DNA from: Fimbriimonadaceae bacterium
Lineage (GTDB): Bacteria; Armatimonadota; Fimbriimonadia; Fimbriimonadales; Fimbriimonadaceae
Length of the DNA: 64,000 nucleotides
NCBI GenBank assembly: GCA_019454105.1
Contig: CP075364.1
Location: 2,111,362-2,175,361 of the forward strand
Direction of reading: 5' to 3'
Shown: positions 35,166-44,140 of the stretch, piece by piece
Layout: each line of letters begins with the position of its first letter
How positions within the stretch are numbered: the stretch's first letter is position 1
Program-made: the position numbers and the translations under genes
Notes under the pieces: generated by a model
What the model was told of the DNA's origin: nothing
Databases searched by the model: none
What the model saw: the letters and a program-made list of their open reading frames with translations, nothing else

Positions 35166-36203
35166 ATGAACCGAACCGTCGCCGTCGTCCTTCTTGCCAT
35201 CGGAGCCCTTGGCCTGGCTTCGGCCCAGAAGCCGCCGCTCGTGCGCCGCGCACCGGCTCCGACCAAGCTCGAAGTCCCTCGAGGAGAAGGGGCCATGGCC
35301 GCCGCGTTCGTCCTCTTCGGCGGAATCGCCGAGACGCCTGGAACGGCCGCTTCTCATCCGAGCACAGCGACCACGGACCAATTCCGGCGGACCCTCAAAG
35401 ACCTTCGCATCCTTCCCGAGGGCGCGCGCATGATGGTGAGCCTGGGCGGACTCGTCCAGCCAGCCCCAAGCGATCTCCTCGCCTCACGCCTGGACGCCTG
35501 GCAGGCCTGGCTGAAGTCAGAATTGAAGTACCCCGAACTCACCGCCGTTCCTGGCCCAGAGGTTCTCGGGGCCACACCGACTTGGGTCAAGTGGGGAACC
35601 AAGGAGAAGTACTTCTCGGTGGCCCAAGGGCGAGAGCGAGCCGACTTCGTCCGCGACGCCTCTGGAGTCCGGTTTATTGGGCTAGACACAGAGACGCCTG
35701 GCCCCAACGGCCAGTCTCCGTGGATCGATTTGAACTGGCTCAAGGCCCAACTCGCTGAAGCTCAGAGCTCTTCAAAGGTCAGGAACATCGTGGTCGCGGG
35801 CTTCCGCCCTCTCACCGTCCCCGCCTCGGTCGAACTCAGCGACGCGATGATGAAGGTCGTCGGTTCAGAGGCCTGGAAGGAGGCCAGGAGGCTCCTGGAG
35901 TCCACACCCAAGGTCGTCGGGTACTTTTGCGGGAGCCCCGCAGCCTATGACGTCGCCACGTTCGGCCAAACGAAGAGAATCCATCAGATCGTCCTGGGCA
36001 ACGGCGGCGGGCCCCTCGATCCAAAGTGGAATCCGCCCGGAGGCCAGTCTCACGGTTTCGGAATCCTTGCCGTCTACCAAAACGGAGCCGTCGAGTTCGT
36101 CCCGGCCCTGAGAAAGGCGGCCCAGCCAGGGACACCGACCGACAAGATCGAGCCGACCTCGGCCCGCCGCGAGATCGAGCTCAAGCCGCGCGACAAACGC
36201 TGA
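35166..36203 (+). CDS. Secreted metallophosphoesterase-fold protein without metal ligands
   Basis: A 345-residue protein with a signal peptide (MNRTVAVVLLAIGALGLASA). The body follows the purple-acid-phosphatase/calcineurin-like phosphoesterase plan, but each metal motif is altered: FGGI (51-54) where GDxH is expected, SLGGLVQ (92-98) for GD, PGPEVLG (129-135) for GNHE, GFRPL (212-216) for GHRPL and CGSPAAYD (255-262) for GHxH. Spacing and flanks, such as FIGLDTETPG, are kept. It is probably an inactive binding protein. Confidence 0.75.
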   Translation: MNRTVAVVLLAIGALGLASAQKPPLVRRAPAPTKLEVPRGEGAMAAAFVLFGGIAETPGTAASHPSTATTDQFRRTLKDLRILPEGARMMVSLGGLVQPAPSDLLASRLDAWQAWLKSELKYPELTAVPGPEVLGATPTWVKWGTKEKYFSVAQGRERADFVRDASGVRFIGLDTETPGPNGQSPWIDLNWLKAQLAEAQSSSKVRNIVVAGFRPLTVPASVELSDAMMKVVGSEAWKEARRLLESTPKVVGYFCGSPAAYDVATFGQTKRIHQIVLGNGGGPLDPKWNPPGGQSHGFGILAVYQNGAVEFVPALRKAAQPGTPTDKIEPTSARREIELKPRDKR

Positions 36204-36209
36204 CCGCCG

Positions 36210-36215
36210 TAAAAT
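36210..36215 (+). promoter_or_regulatory. -10 element (TAAAAT) for hutH, leaderless type
   Basis: TAAAAT overlaps the in-frame ATG at 36214 and ends 7 bases before the GTG at 36223, pointing to GTG as the true start. Confidence 0.55.
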
Positions 36216-36222
36216 GGCGCGC

Positions 36223-37719
36223 GTGACATTGCGCGGCCAACGACTGAGCCTGGATGACCTGGAAGCGATCGGTCAGGGCCTTTCACGACCGAACCTCGAC
36301 CCGGTCGCCCGTGACGCCATGGCGCGGTCACGAAAGCTGGTCGAAGAGATCGCCGGCTCCGGACGGCCTGTGTACGGCGTCAACACCGGCTTCGGCAAGT
36401 TGTCAGACGTCCATGTCCCTCCCGACCAGTTGGGCGCGCTCCAGGTCAATCTCGTCAGGTCTCACGCTTGTGGGATCGGCGAGCCCCTCTCGAACCAGGA
36501 GGTCCGGTGCATGCTTGCCCTTCGGGCCAACGCTCTCGCCAAGGGCTTCAGCGGGGCCCGACCCGAGGTGGCTGAGTTGCTCCTGGCGATGCTCGAACAT
36601 GACGTCTTGCCGGTCGTGCCGTCGCGAGGCTCGGTCGGCGCCAGCGGCGACCTTGCTCCCCTCGCCCACCTTGCTTTGGCCGTCATCGGAGAAGGCGAAG
36701 CATGGGTTGGCGAAGGCCGAGCGTCTTCGGCCGAAGCTCTCGCTCGGGCGGGCCTCAGTCCATTGGCGCTGGTCGCCAAAGAAGGGTTGGCCCTGCTCAA
36801 CGGGACCCAAGCCATGCTTTCTGTCGGGGGCCTCGCCCTTGCCAGGGCCCAACGGCTCGCCATGACAGCCGACCTCGCCGGGGCCATGAGTCTGGAAGCC
36901 CTTATGGGGACACCCGTCGCCTTCGACGAGCGGATCCACGAAGCCAGGGGGCAATCGGGGCAGTCAAAGGTCGCCGCTCACCTGCGCAGGCTGCTCGAAG
37001 ACAGTGAGATCCGAGAGTCGCACCGAGAGGGCGACCCGCGAGTCCAGGACGCCTACTCGCTCCGGTGCATGCCTCAAGTCCACGGGGCTGTCCGAGACGC
37101 GCTGGACTTCGCGACGGAGATCGTCGAGCGTGAGACCGGCGCCGCCACCGACAACCCGCTCGTCTTCCCCGAGTCGGGGGATGTTCTCAGCGGCGGCAAC
37201 TTCCATGGCGCCGGACTCGCACACGCTTTCGACTTCGCCGCCATCGTCCTGACCGATCTCGCATCCATGGCAGAGCGGCGCATCGACCGACTTGTCAATC
37301 CTGACCTCAGCGAGGGCCTGCCCCCGTTCTTGACGCTCGAACCAGGGCTCTCAAGCGGCCTCATGATCGCTCATGTCGCGGCGGTCTCTTTGTTGGCTGA
37401 GGCCCGCGTGCTCGCCCATCCGGCGAGCGTCGACAACTCCCCGACCTCTGCAGGCAAGGAGGACCATGTCTCGATGGGAATGACATCGGCGCTCAAGCTC
37501 CGTGCGACTGTCGGGCTGGTCGAACACCTGCTGGCTGTGGAGATCATCGCGGCGGCCCAGGGCCTGGAGTTCCGCAAACCGTTGAGACCGGCCAGAGCCG
37601 TCCAAGCGGCAGTCGACCGTTTGCGACAAACAGTGTCTCCAGTCCGAGAGGACCGCCCCCTCGCGCAAGACATCGAGAAAACGGCCTTGGCCTTGGCTCG
37701 CGGCGAGTTCTTAGGCTGA
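36223..37719 (+). CDS. hutH: Histidine ammonia-lyase
   Basis: A 498-residue lyase converting histidine to urocanate. GSVGASGDLAPL holds the Ala-Ser-Gly that forms the MIO cofactor (residues 140-142 from GTG 36223). YGVNTGFGKL, TDNPLVF and QDAYSLRCMPQVHG are family motifs. PAL/TAL-type selectivity changes were not seen. The GTG start gives MTLRGQRLSLDDL; the ATG at 36214 lies in the -10 hexamer. No hutU/I/G is nearby. The 3' end overlaps mdh by 9 bases. Confidence 0.94.
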   Translation: MTLRGQRLSLDDLEAIGQGLSRPNLDPVARDAMARSRKLVEEIAGSGRPVYGVNTGFGKLSDVHVPPDQLGALQVNLVRSHACGIGEPLSNQEVRCMLALRANALAKGFSGARPEVAELLLAMLEHDVLPVVPSRGSVGASGDLAPLAHLALAVIGEGEAWVGEGRASSAEALARAGLSPLALVAKEGLALLNGTQAMLSVGGLALARAQRLAMTADLAGAMSLEALMGTPVAFDERIHEARGQSGQSKVAAHLRRLLEDSEIRESHREGDPRVQDAYSLRCMPQVHGAVRDALDFATEIVERETGAATDNPLVFPESGDVLSGGNFHGAGLAHAFDFAAIVLTDLASMAERRIDRLVNPDLSEGLPPFLTLEPGLSSGLMIAHVAAVSLLAEARVLAHPASVDNSPTSAGKEDHVSMGMTSALKLRATVGLVEHLLAVEIIAAAQGLEFRKPLRPARAVQAAVDRLRQTVSPVREDRPLAQDIEKTALALARGEFLG

Positions 37720-38643
37720 CGCCTGGACTTGTGCCCAGGTGTCTTTGAGCGACTGCGCGCTCTTGTGGAGAAGCTCGCGCTCCTCGTCGCTCACCCTCGG
37801 CTCCCAGACCTGTGTCGCCCCCAACCGGCCTACGACGGTCGGCATCGAAAGCGTGATATCTGAGATGCCCAGCGCCCCTTTCTGGAGGGCCGACACCGGC
37901 AAGATCCGACCATTGTCGAGCGCGATAGCGTTGACGACCTCCATGATCGAGACACCGACCGCACGGCCCGCGCCTCCTTTCTGCTTGATGACCTCGGCCC
38001 CACTTGTCTTGGTCGCCTGGAACACCTTCTCGGCCGAGTCCCCGCTCCAGCCTGGGATCGACCCGACCGGCACGCCCCCGACGGTGGCCGAGGACCAGAT
38101 CGGGACCATCGAGTCGCCGTGTTCGCCGAGGATGGTCGCCTTCACATCGATCGCGTTGACTCGGAAGTGGTCGGCGAGCAGCGACCGGAAACGGGCCGTG
38201 TCGAGCACTGTCCCGAGCCCGATCACTTGTCGGTCAGGCAGGATGCCGCTTTGGATCGCCAGGTGCGACAAGATATCGACCGGGTTGCTCACGACGACGA
38301 TCGTGGCGTGCCCCGGCAATTTCACGCCCTTTAGGTCGCTCAGGATCCCCTTGAACAGTCCGACGTTGCGGTTGATGAGGTCGAGACGACTCTCGTCGGG
38401 CTTGCGTCGAAGGCCAGCGGTGATCACGACGCAGTCGCTCCCGTCCACGGCCCCATAGTCGCCGCTTGTGAAGAACTGCCCTCCGACGAGCGCGGCACCG
38501 TGGCGCAAGTCCAAAGCTTCGCCAGCGGCCATGTCGGCGTTGGCGTCGACCAAAACGATCTCCCGAACGATTCCTGTGAGCTGAAGAGCGAACGCGGCGT
38601 CAGAACCCACACGACCGCCGCCACCGATGATGCTGACTTTCAT
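37711..38643 (-). CDS. mdh: Malate dehydrogenase (LDH-like)
   Basis: A 310-residue NAD-dependent dehydrogenase. SIIGGGGRVGSDAAFAL is the NAD fold, ITAGLRRKPDESRLDLINRN carries the substrate-recognising Arg expected of malate (not lactate) dehydrogenase, and GEHGDSMVPIWS holds the catalytic His. The ATG at 38643 has an AAGGG Shine-Dalgarno; CATAAT lies further upstream. Confidence 0.92.
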   Translation of the reverse strand: MKVSIIGGGGRVGSDAAFALQLTGIVREIVLVDANADMAAGEALDLRHGAALVGGQFFTSGDYGAVDGSDCVVITAGLRRKPDESRLDLINRNVGLFKGILSDLKGVKLPGHATIVVVSNPVDILSHLAIQSGILPDRQVIGLGTVLDTARFRSLLADHFRVNAIDVKATILGEHGDSMVPIWSSATVGGVPVGSIPGWSGDSAEKVFQATKTSGAEVIKQKGGAGRAVGVSIMEVVNAIALDNGRILPVSALQKGALGISDITLSMPTVVGRLGATQVWEPRVSDEERELLHKSAQSLKDTWAQVQASA

Positions 38644-38701
38644 ATCCCTTGCCTCTGAGGGGCTTGCGGGGAGGATTATGCCGACGGGCTCTCGGCGGAG
38701 G

Positions 38702-39562
38702 TCAGCGGAGGTCCCAAAGATAGCGACCGCTGTCGCCAAGCGTCCCGCCCCAGCCAGGCAGGACTTCGCACCCTTCGTACATCCTCGCGATGGGAAGCAT
38801 CTTCACGTGGCCGTCAGTGAATGCCACGGTCAGCTTTCCGTCGTGCCAGGGCCAAAGACCGCCCATTTGCGTGGGCTCCCTTTGCGGCCGCTCCCACCGA
38901 TGCGCGGGCGTGTAGATTTGGTGGTTCTCATAGCCACCGAGCTCAAAGCTGTCCTTGCGGTCGAGCGCCCACCGACACGGGGGGACCACCAAGTAAGTGC
39001 CTCCTCCGGTCGGCCGCTTCTTCGAGTCGGTAGCGAACACACTGTCCGCGATCAACAACGTCATGGCAGGGTCATAGATCACTGTCGTCGACCGGGGGAA
39101 GGCGAACGTGTTTTCGCCGTCCTTGACGAGCGGAGCGAGATAGACGAAGTTGTAGCCCGTGTTGACCCGCATCGATGACAAGTAAAGGTGGTGCCACGGG
39201 TCACCTGGCACGAGGTCGCCGTCGAACTTCCCTTGTGAGCGCAGATCGTGGCCCTGGTCTCTAGGGCACTTGTAGTTGACCAAGTTGCCGACGTACGGCA
39301 AGGTCAACTGGACCCACGTCTTGTCGCGCATCGGGTCGAACTCGTCGCCCGCTTGGTACTTCGCCAAAACGAACCGGTCTTCGTAGCTTCCCTGATACAG
39401 GGCGACGGCGACAGAGACCTGTCGGAAGTTCGTCACGCACTGGACGTCCGACACCGCGTTACGGGCGGACACTAAGACAGGCGTGAGCAACGCGGCGAGC
39501 ACGACCAACATCGTGACCACGGTAAGAAGCTCGACGATCGACAGCCCAAGCCTGCGTCTCAA
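38702..39562 (-). CDS. Type IV prepilin-like H-X9-DG domain protein
   Basis: A 286-residue protein starting MRRRLGLSIVELL: a prepilin leader cleaved before LSIVE, followed by a membrane helix. The C-terminus carries the WHDGKLTVAFTDGHVKMLP signature of H-X9-DG pseudopilin-like proteins. These families are expanded in Planctomycetota and Armatimonadota. The peptidase and assembly genes are not in this window. Confidence 0.85.
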   Translation of the reverse strand: MRRRLGLSIVELLTVVTMLVVLAALLTPVLVSARNAVSDVQCVTNFRQVSVAVALYQGSYEDRFVLAKYQAGDEFDPMRDKTWVQLTLPYVGNLVNYKCPRDQGHDLRSQGKFDGDLVPGDPWHHLYLSSMRVNTGYNFVYLAPLVKDGENTFAFPRSTTVIYDPAMTLLIADSVFATDSKKRPTGGGTYLVVPPCRWALDRKDSFELGGYENHQIYTPAHRWERPQREPTQMGGLWPWHDGKLTVAFTDGHVKMLPIARMYEGCEVLPGWGGTLGDSGRYLWDLR

Positions 39563-40354
39563 TCAATTCCTCGCCCAGGAAGTTCGATTATAGTCCCAAA
39601 CTGGGCCTTTTGGCAATGCCAAGGCCCGAATATCTCCGCACTCCTTAAATCCCAGGTTGAAATACCAGGGCACTAGCCTTCTCTCACATTGCAAGACCAC
39701 CTGGCGCCTCTCACTTCGGGCGAGACTCAAGACCGCCCTCACCATGGACGACCCGATCCCCCGCCCGCGCCAGTCCGGCCGAACGCAAAGGTTGTAGATC
39801 CCTAAAGTCCTGGTCGTGCGCGAGACCATCACGGCTCCCACCAACTCCCCCTCCTCGGATCGGGCCAGAAGATCGTGCGAAGAGTCAGCGGTCGCTACCG
39901 CCACGGCCCGCTTGATCGGCAAGGAACTCGAGCCGAAAAACTCCTCAGTCATCAACTCGGCGACTCTCACACGCTCGGCGTGGCCGCTCATTTCGTCCAG
40001 CGCGTCCGCGTCTAGCGCGTCGCCTGTGCTGACCATGTGCACCAAGGTCTGCCGCACCGTCGCGCCCCGGTCGCGCAACCTCGACTCGAGGTCTGCAGGC
40101 ATGTCGTCGCTGTCGACGAACAACCACAACACCGGTTGTTTCACCACGACCGCCAGCAACTCGTCGATCCAAGCGTCCGCACGCTCCGCGGGCCAGTCGA
40201 ACCCCGCGACGAAATTGGAGAACGAGACGGGGAGCTCGCCTCGAGCGACCAGACAGCCGCGAAACTCACCAAGGGCCGTGCCCGGCACGTGTCTCGCCAA
40301 CTCACCGTAGGTCGCCAAAACGTTCTCCCGACCAAGGCTCTGGCGAACCGTCAC
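39563..40354 (-). CDS. GNAT family N-acetyltransferase
   Basis: A 263-residue protein. The GTG at 40354 overlaps the stop of the upstream hydrolase gene (GTGA), fixing the start. The C-terminal half is a GNAT domain with the acetyl-CoA loop VRPDWRGRGIGSSMVRAV and YFNLGFKECG; the N-terminal half is an unassigned accessory domain. Substrate unknown. Confidence 0.78.
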   Translation of the reverse strand: MTVRQSLGRENVLATYGELARHVPGTALGEFRGCLVARGELPVSFSNFVAGFDWPAERADAWIDELLAVVVKQPVLWLFVDSDDMPADLESRLRDRGATVRQTLVHMVSTGDALDADALDEMSGHAERVRVAELMTEEFFGSSSLPIKRAVAVATADSSHDLLARSEEGELVGAVMVSRTTRTLGIYNLCVRPDWRGRGIGSSMVRAVLSLARSERRQVVLQCERRLVPWYFNLGFKECGDIRALALPKGPVWDYNRTSWARN

Positions 40355-41559
40355 AGCACCGTGCTCCAAAATGCCCCGATGACCGGACGCCTTGGCAAGA
40401 CGACCACGCCCAGAGAAAGACCTCGGCCAAGCTGGACTCCCGCAAAGCCTTGCAGACCTTGAGGCGTGCCCAAGACGCTCCCGAACGTCGAACCGCCCCG
40501 GCTGCCCTTCCACAAATCGATCCCGGCCGCGAACTGAAGCGACCGCTCTTCGGAATAAAGCAGTCCCACCCGGAGCGTCGGCGCCGAGACCGACGCCGGA
40601 GCCCGGTAGTCGCGCCCGAGAAGCGTCTCGCCTAAGAACCGGGCCACCGTCCGAACCAGCCTCCGTTGCACCAACGCCCCGCCATAATGCCCGGTCCCGA
40701 TGCGCGTCACCTGCGGTTCGTGCAACGCCTCGATCAGCGCGTCGCTGCACTTGGCGGGCACGACCGTGTCCATGTCCGCCACGATCACCAGCGACGGGCG
40801 GGACGGTGCCGTCAGGAGATATCCGAGCGGCTCGATCTTGACCAGCTCCTGTCGGAGCCGCGCCTCCGTGTACCCAGCCCTCCGCAGCGCGTCCCGTTGG
40901 CCGACGACTCGAGAACTGTTCCAGAGAAGACCGGCCAAGTCGGCTCCGGCCAGCATGAACGCGGCCGACTGAAACCGGTGCTCGACCGCGAACGCCAACG
41001 ACGCCACCACCCCGCCCAAGCTGACTCCGGCGATCCCGACCCGGCCCCGGTCGAACTCAGGCCGGCTCTCGATCCAGTCGACCGTCCGCTTCACGTCCTG
41101 AACCGACTGCATCATCGTCCGCACCAGCGCCGCCGGGTCGGGCGTGATCGCCTGCTCGCCGCTCCTTGAGCCCGGGGGCGTGCGCTCCAAGTGATAGGGA
41201 AGGGCCAGCGACACGACCGCGATCCCCCGCGAGCAAAGATCCGTCGCCGCCTGGCGCTCCAGGCCTCGGTTCGTCGCCCCCCAGTAGTGCAACATCACCA
41301 CGACCGGCACCGGGCCAGTGCTCTCGGGCGGCATGAAGCAGCGCAGACGGACCGTGTCGTTCGCCGCCACCCCCGATAGCTCCGGCGAAGGGAAAGCCGC
41401 CTCGAACTCATTGAAGAACTCTCCACGCTCGATCGCCTGCCAAGGGTCGAAGACGATCGGAGGAGCTGGGGTCTTCAGCCTCTCCTCCACCGAGCCGCCC
41501 TCGTCCTGGGCCAGAATCGGCAAAGTGCTCAACACGATGAAGACGGCGAGCGCCACCAC
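40351..41559 (-). CDS. Secreted alpha/beta hydrolase
   Basis: A ~402-residue protein. The GTG at 41559 (or 41556) gives a signal peptide (VVALAVFIVLSTLPILAQ). It has the hydrolase fold: VVVMLHYWGATN (oxyanion region), nucleophile elbow GIAGVSLGGVVAS, later DMDTVVP (acid) and GTGHYGGALV (His). A beta-rich C-terminal extension ends the protein. The 5' end overlaps the divergent beta-roll gene by 23 bases. Substrate unknown. Confidence 0.78.
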   Translation of the reverse strand: MVALAVFIVLSTLPILAQDEGGSVEERLKTPAPPIVFDPWQAIERGEFFNEFEAAFPSPELSGVAANDTVRLRCFMPPESTGPVPVVVMLHYWGATNRGLERQAATDLCSRGIAVVSLALPYHLERTPPGSRSGEQAITPDPAALVRTMMQSVQDVKRTVDWIESRPEFDRGRVGIAGVSLGGVVASLAFAVEHRFQSAAFMLAGADLAGLLWNSSRVVGQRDALRRAGYTEARLRQELVKIEPLGYLLTAPSRPSLVIVADMDTVVPAKCSDALIEALHEPQVTRIGTGHYGGALVQRRLVRTVARFLGETLLGRDYRAPASVSAPTLRVGLLYSEERSLQFAAGIDLWKGSRGGSTFGSVLGTPQGLQGFAGVQLGRGLSLGVVVLPRRPVIGAFWSTVL

Positions 41560-43552
41560 CCTCGCCTTGCTCGCGGCAGCCCTCAGCTTCGGCCAAGCGA
41601 CGTCGGCCCCGCTGGACTCCGCCTTCGACCTCGCCCTTGGAACAGCAGGTCTCACCACGGCGACAGCCCGCTTCGACGAAGACATCGTCTCATTTTATCG
41701 CGAGAGCCGGGGAGCCACGCAGCTTTTCAAATCGAGCTATAGCGACCCATGGCTCATGCCGTTCTTCGTCGACATGCACCGCGCCACCCTGCGGGGGGCC
41801 GTGCGCCAGCCCCAGACCCTGGTCGAGACCGCCGGCCGCCTCCTTGGCGTCGGAACCCGGCGCACCCTCCTCGGCGACGCGGTCGATGCCAGGGCCAAGG
41901 GCCTCGCCGCCACCGGCGCCCTCGACTCAGCGCTCCGGGCCATGCAGGCGGCAGGCCACCTTCGCGGGTCGTGGCCAGACACCAGCGCCTTGCCCAAAGA
42001 AGTCCAGCAGGCGGCCGCCCTGGTCATCCTCACCGGGCTCGAGGCCCACGCCTTCCGCCGGGCCGCCCTCGATGGAGCAGGCGAGCCGTCCGAGCTCTTC
42101 AGGACCCTCGGCCAACCACCAGCGCCAGGCAACGACCCCGTCGCCGAGCGGGCCGCCCTCAGCCGCATCGAAAGGATCGACGTCGGCTACCTGGCCGCCG
42201 CCGGGTTCGACATGACCGCCGCCGCCGCTTCGGCCGCCGCCATCGCCAGCCGGGCCCCTGCCACGGCCCGCTTTGACTTCAAGGTCGAGACGAACTGGGG
42301 CAGGATCGTCTTGACCGGCGGCAAGGACGACACCCACGACGGGGCCCCCACCTTCCTCATCATCGACACAAGCGGCAACGACACGTATGTCAACAACCCG
42401 ACGAACTCCACCGTAGGCACCTGGTGCAGCGTCGTCATCGACTGTCGGGGCAACGACCGCTACCTCAGCGACCTCTCCCTCGCCGACAAGAAGGTCGCCG
42501 ACTGGCCCGAACGCGCCAAGGGACGCCTCCAACTCGGCCCCGCCAGCGCCCGCCTCGGCGTCTCCGTCCTCATCGACCTCGAAGGGAACGACCTCTACCG
42601 CTCCCACCGCCCCGGCCTCGCCTCCGCCCACTTCGGCGTCTCCGTGCTGAGCGACCACGAGGGCGACGACGTCTACGACGCCTATGCCGACGCCCAGGCC
42701 TGTGCCCGGCACGGCATCGCCGTGCTCGAAGACGCCACCGGCAACGACTCCTACACCGGGTTCACCCAGATCCAGGGGGTCGGCCTTGAGGGCGGGATCG
42801 GCATGCTCGTCGACCGCAAGGGGGACGACACTTACCTCGCCAACGACCAAGTCATCGACTTCCCGTCCGCCCAAAGCCCCGAGCACAACATCAGCCTCGC
42901 CCAGGGCGCAGGATACGGCGTCAGGGCCGACTACAGCACCGGCAAGAGCCTCAGCGGCGGGATCGGCCTGCTCTATGACGAGACCGGCGACGACTCCTAC
43001 ACCTGCGGCGTCTTCGGCCAGGGCGTCGGCTATTGGGAGGGCCTTGGCATGCTCTGGGACGACGAAGGACGCGACCGTTACACCGGGCAATGGTACGTCC
43101 AGGGAGCTTCCGCCCACTTCGGCATCGGCTACCTCGAAGACCGGGGCGGCGACGACACCTACACCGCCCACCTCAACATGGCCCAAGGGGCCGGGCACGA
43201 CTTCGGTTTCGGCATGCTCATCGACCGCCAAGGCGACGACGCCTACAACGCCCCCAACCTCAGCCTGGGAGCCGCCAACGCCAACGGCATGGGCATCTTC
43301 CTCGACGTCGCCGGAAACGACTTCTACAACGCGCGCGGCATCACCCTCGGCTCCTCGCCCGAGGCCCAAAAGCTCTCGCTCCGAGAACGCGGCCTGATGC
43401 TCGGCCTCTTCGTCGACCTCGGCGGACAGGACACCTACCCGGCCTCAGCCCCCTGGGCCCGGAACGACCACCGCGTCGCCAACTGGATACTGCGCGCCCA
43501 CCGGCCCGAGCAGAGCCAGGTGGGCGTGTTCTACGATCGCGCAGCCCCTTAG
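41537..43552 (+). CDS. Secreted repeat protein with Asp-rich beta-roll-like repeats
   Basis: A 671-residue protein with a signal peptide (MKTASATTLALLAAALSFGQ). From about residue 275 to 620 it contains at least ten repeats of ~25 residues on the pattern (I/L)xDxxGNDxY or GDDxYxG, separated by hydrophobic strands such as GxGxGxLxD. Pairs of Asp before an aromatic recall calcium-binding beta-roll repeats (RTX-like), though the exact consensus differs. The N-terminal 250 residues are helical and unassigned. It may be a cell-surface or outer-membrane-associated protein. Confidence 0.75.
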   Translation: MKTASATTLALLAAALSFGQATSAPLDSAFDLALGTAGLTTATARFDEDIVSFYRESRGATQLFKSSYSDPWLMPFFVDMHRATLRGAVRQPQTLVETAGRLLGVGTRRTLLGDAVDARAKGLAATGALDSALRAMQAAGHLRGSWPDTSALPKEVQQAAALVILTGLEAHAFRRAALDGAGEPSELFRTLGQPPAPGNDPVAERAALSRIERIDVGYLAAAGFDMTAAAASAAAIASRAPATARFDFKVETNWGRIVLTGGKDDTHDGAPTFLIIDTSGNDTYVNNPTNSTVGTWCSVVIDCRGNDRYLSDLSLADKKVADWPERAKGRLQLGPASARLGVSVLIDLEGNDLYRSHRPGLASAHFGVSVLSDHEGDDVYDAYADAQACARHGIAVLEDATGNDSYTGFTQIQGVGLEGGIGMLVDRKGDDTYLANDQVIDFPSAQSPEHNISLAQGAGYGVRADYSTGKSLSGGIGLLYDETGDDSYTCGVFGQGVGYWEGLGMLWDDEGRDRYTGQWYVQGASAHFGIGYLEDRGGDDTYTAHLNMAQGAGHDFGFGMLIDRQGDDAYNAPNLSLGAANANGMGIFLDVAGNDFYNARGITLGSSPEAQKLSLRERGLMLGLFVDLGGQDTYPASAPWARNDHRVANWILRAHRPEQSQVGVFYDRAAP

Positions 43553-44037
43553 CTTCGCGGCACGACGATCAGGTCGCCGTCCGTCACCAAGCCACGATAG
43601 TCGAACTGAGCGTTGCTCAGGCTCGCAAAGGCCACGGCAATGGTGTCCCGGTCGCCCCTCCCGTTGGCCCCGCGGTCCTGGACCCTCGCCATGAATGTGC
43701 CTTCCACCCGACGGGGCCCGAAAGGAGTCGCATAAACCGCCACAGCCCGGCCCGCGAACTCCGCGACCTTCGTGCGGGCGTCGATCGCCAGCCTTGTCGG
43801 GCGGCCTGTGATCATGATGGTGCCCCGCTCGCTTCGGGCTGTGAAGTTGAACTCGCCTTCGACATACTCCGTGTTGCCCCGCGAGTATCGGGCGACCGCA
43901 TAAAGGAACCGGGCGTCGTTGCCCGCGTTCGAGCTCGCCGCCAAGCCAGTCCCGCGCGAGCCCTCGATGAACTGCGCTTGGGCGACAGCCGCGACGCTGA
44001 GGGCGAACAGCCCCGCCAGAAAAGTCTTCGTTCTCAT
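43549..44037 (-). CDS. Secreted hypothetical protein, 162 aa
   Basis: MRTKTFLAGLFALSVAAVAQA is a signal peptide; the rest is a beta-rich domain (FNFTARSERGTIMITGRPTRL and others). No family is recognised. It ends in a 4-base TTAG overlap with the convergent repeat protein. Confidence 0.6.
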   Translation of the reverse strand: MRTKTFLAGLFALSVAAVAQAQFIEGSRGTGLAASSNAGNDARFLYAVARYSRGNTEYVEGEFNFTARSERGTIMITGRPTRLAIDARTKVAEFAGRAVAVYATPFGPRRVEGTFMARVQDRGANGRGDRDTIAVAFASLSNAQFDYRGLVTDGDLIVVPRS

Positions 44038-44140
44038 AGTCTCATACTCCTATGGCCCGGCCGAGACCGGAAGCCATAGGAGCGAGGACGCCGAGACTGT
44101 CAGTTTGTTCAGTATTGCGAGATCTTTTCTCGCCACGGGT

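Noticed and set aside
41927-43369. 480-codon minus-strand ORF opposite the repeat protein
   Set aside because: Low-complexity V/G/E composition arises from the antisense of GAC/GGC-rich repeats.
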